Below are positions 5,792 to 6,628 of a stretch of DNA of 6,628 nucleotides, piece after piece (the stretch's first letter is position 1; each line of letters starts with the position of its first letter). The notes under the pieces are model-generated. The model searched no databases and was not told where the DNA came from. It saw only the letters and a program-made list of their open reading frames with translations. The position numbers and the translations under genes are program-made. Source of the stretch: Rhodospirillales bacterium (GTDB lineage: Bacteria; Pseudomonadota; Alphaproteobacteria; Rhodospirillales; Magnetospirillaceae); NCBI GenBank assembly GCA_030040955.1, contig JASHSH010000444.1, positions 1-6,628 on the forward strand, given 5' to 3'.

Positions 5792-6628
5792 TGCTGCTGT
5801 GGACCGGCGCTGAGCTGTTGGTCGATGAGCGATTGCCGCACGGTCACGCCAAACTGGCGCTCCAGCGCGGCGACGTAGATGCGGTCGAGGTCGCCGGCCA
5901 GATCCTGGTTCAATGCATCGCGCAGCTTGGCGTAGGCCGGCGATTCCTTGGCCGGATCGGCCGGCACGATTTCCTTCAACCGGGCCGCCACCGCGCCCAC
6001 CGGCGCTGTCAGCGCGCCGGCCGCGCCCGGCTGGACCTTGAACATAAGCGCCGCGACATTGCCGGCCACCGCATCGTTGCCCTCGCGGGGGAACGGATCG
6101 GTGGTGACGAGCTGCGCTCCAGCGGCGACGGTTGCGGCCGGCTCGCCCTGGTTGAGCCGGAGGGCGGCCTTGGTCGCCGCGTCCATCGCCATTTTGTCCT
6201 GCTGGTCGAGTTTCCAGGCGGCGACGGCCTGATCGCGCACGGCGGCGAACGGCTTGAGCGCAGGCGGCGTCACCTTGTCGACACGGAGAACAAAGTATCC
6301 CGCGTCGTTGTCCAGCGCCTGCACTTCGCTGGTCGCGCCCTCGGCGGTCTGGAACGCGGCGATGCGGAACGCTTGGCTGTCGGGCAGATCGGGGATCGGC
6401 TTGCCGTCGGGCCCTCTGCCGCCCTGATCCACGCCCGCGGCCTTGATGGTCTTGAGTTGCAGCGCCTTGGCCGCATCCGCGAGCGAGGCGCCGGAGCCGA
6501 TCTGGTCCTCGATCTTAGTGGAGAGCGTGTAGACCTCGTCGGCGGCCTTGTCCTTGGCGACCGCCGTAGCGATCGCATCGCGCACCTGCGCCAGCGGCGT
6601 CGCGCCTCCGTTCGAGGCGGAGGATACG
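5788..6628 (-). CDS. PpiD/SurA-type peptidyl-prolyl cis-trans isomerase, C-terminal part (N-terminus beyond the window)
   Basis: The last 279 residues of a periplasmic folding factor. The reading frame stays open to the right edge, so the GTG at 6585 is internal and not the start. The visible part shows the family's recurring pattern of a strand with a Val/Asp turn, then P-(L/F)-A-x-V-R-D and a helix: TPLAQVRDAIATAV near the edge, YFVLRVDKVTPPALKPFAAV mid-way followed by RDQAVAAWK, and AYAKLRDALNQDL near the end, closing with ERQFGVTVRQSLID. This matches the parvulin-like repeats of PpiD-type proteins, usually about 600-650 residues with an N-terminal membrane anchor and SurA_N-like domain, none of which is visible here. 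The protein would help outer-membrane or secreted proteins fold. Gene order with trpE directly downstream is familiar from sphingomonads. The catalytic parvulin domain probably lies mostly outside the window, so isomerase activity cannot be judged. The stop overlaps the trpE start by four bases. Confidence 0.78.
   Translation of the reverse strand, partial: VSSASNGGATPLAQVRDAIATAVAKDKAADEVYTLSTKIEDQIGSGASLADAAKALQLKTIKAAGVDQGGRGPDGKPIPDLPDSQAFRIAAFQTAEGATSEVQALDNDAGYFVLRVDKVTPPALKPFAAVRDQAVAAWKLDQQDKMAMDAATKAALRLNQGEPAATVAAGAQLVTTDPFPREGNDAVAGNVAALMFKVQPGAAGALTAPVGAVAARLKEIVPADPAKESPAYAKLRDALNQDLAGDLDRIYVAALERQFGVTVRQSLIDQQLSAGPQQQ

Noticed and set aside
3722..5878. A 718-codon open frame on the plus strand
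   Set aside because: It lies antisense to trpE and the deacetylase, which carry unmistakable family motifs. Its product is rich in Arg, Gly, His and Asp in the manner of GC-rich shadow frames and shows no recognisable domain.
5788..6585. The GTG at 6585 as the true start of the isomerase gene
   Set aside because: The frame stays open upstream to the window edge with family-like sequence (TPLAQ before the VRD), so the gene is truncated rather than starting here.

Overview
The window is a GC-rich stretch of about 6.6 kb in which every supported gene lies on the minus strand, so it reads from high to low coordinates. Gene spacing is tight and GTG starts are used. The pairing of a PpiD-like folding factor with trpE suggests an alphaproteobacterium, most likely a sphingomonad. 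That assignment is an inference from protein flavour and gene order, not from a marker gene.

Layout in transcription order: (1) the C-terminal part of a PpiD/SurA-type peptidyl-prolyl isomerase, cut by the right edge; (2) trpE, anthranilate synthase component I, complete and joined to the isomerase by a 4-base ATGA stop/start overlap; (3) an 85-base spacer with a perfect 16-bp palindrome and a clear Shine-Dalgarno; (4) a membrane-anchored divergent polysaccharide deacetylase (YibQ/DUF610 type) with a long proline-rich linker; (5) a 99-base spacer containing an AT-richer patch; (6) a 636-residue protein with about nine TPR repeats fused to an ATP-grasp-like ligase domain; (7) a PLP-dependent group II amino acid decarboxylase, joined to gene 6 by a 4-base GTGA overlap and cut by the left edge.

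Genes 1 and 2 are translationally coupled and look like housekeeping: envelope protein folding and the first committed step of tryptophan synthesis. trpG does not follow trpE here. The deacetylase is predicted to act in the periplasm on a polysaccharide or peptidoglycan-related glycan. The most interesting part is the TPR/ATP-grasp protein and the decarboxylase. Their overlap implies coordinated, roughly equal production, and a decarboxylase (which makes an amine) beside a carboxylate-amine ligase fold is what a small amide-forming or protein-modifying pathway would look like. Their substrates cannot be read from the sequence.

No tRNA, rRNA, CRISPR array, insertion sequence or phage-like gene was seen. 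No gene-free stretch exceeds 100 bases.
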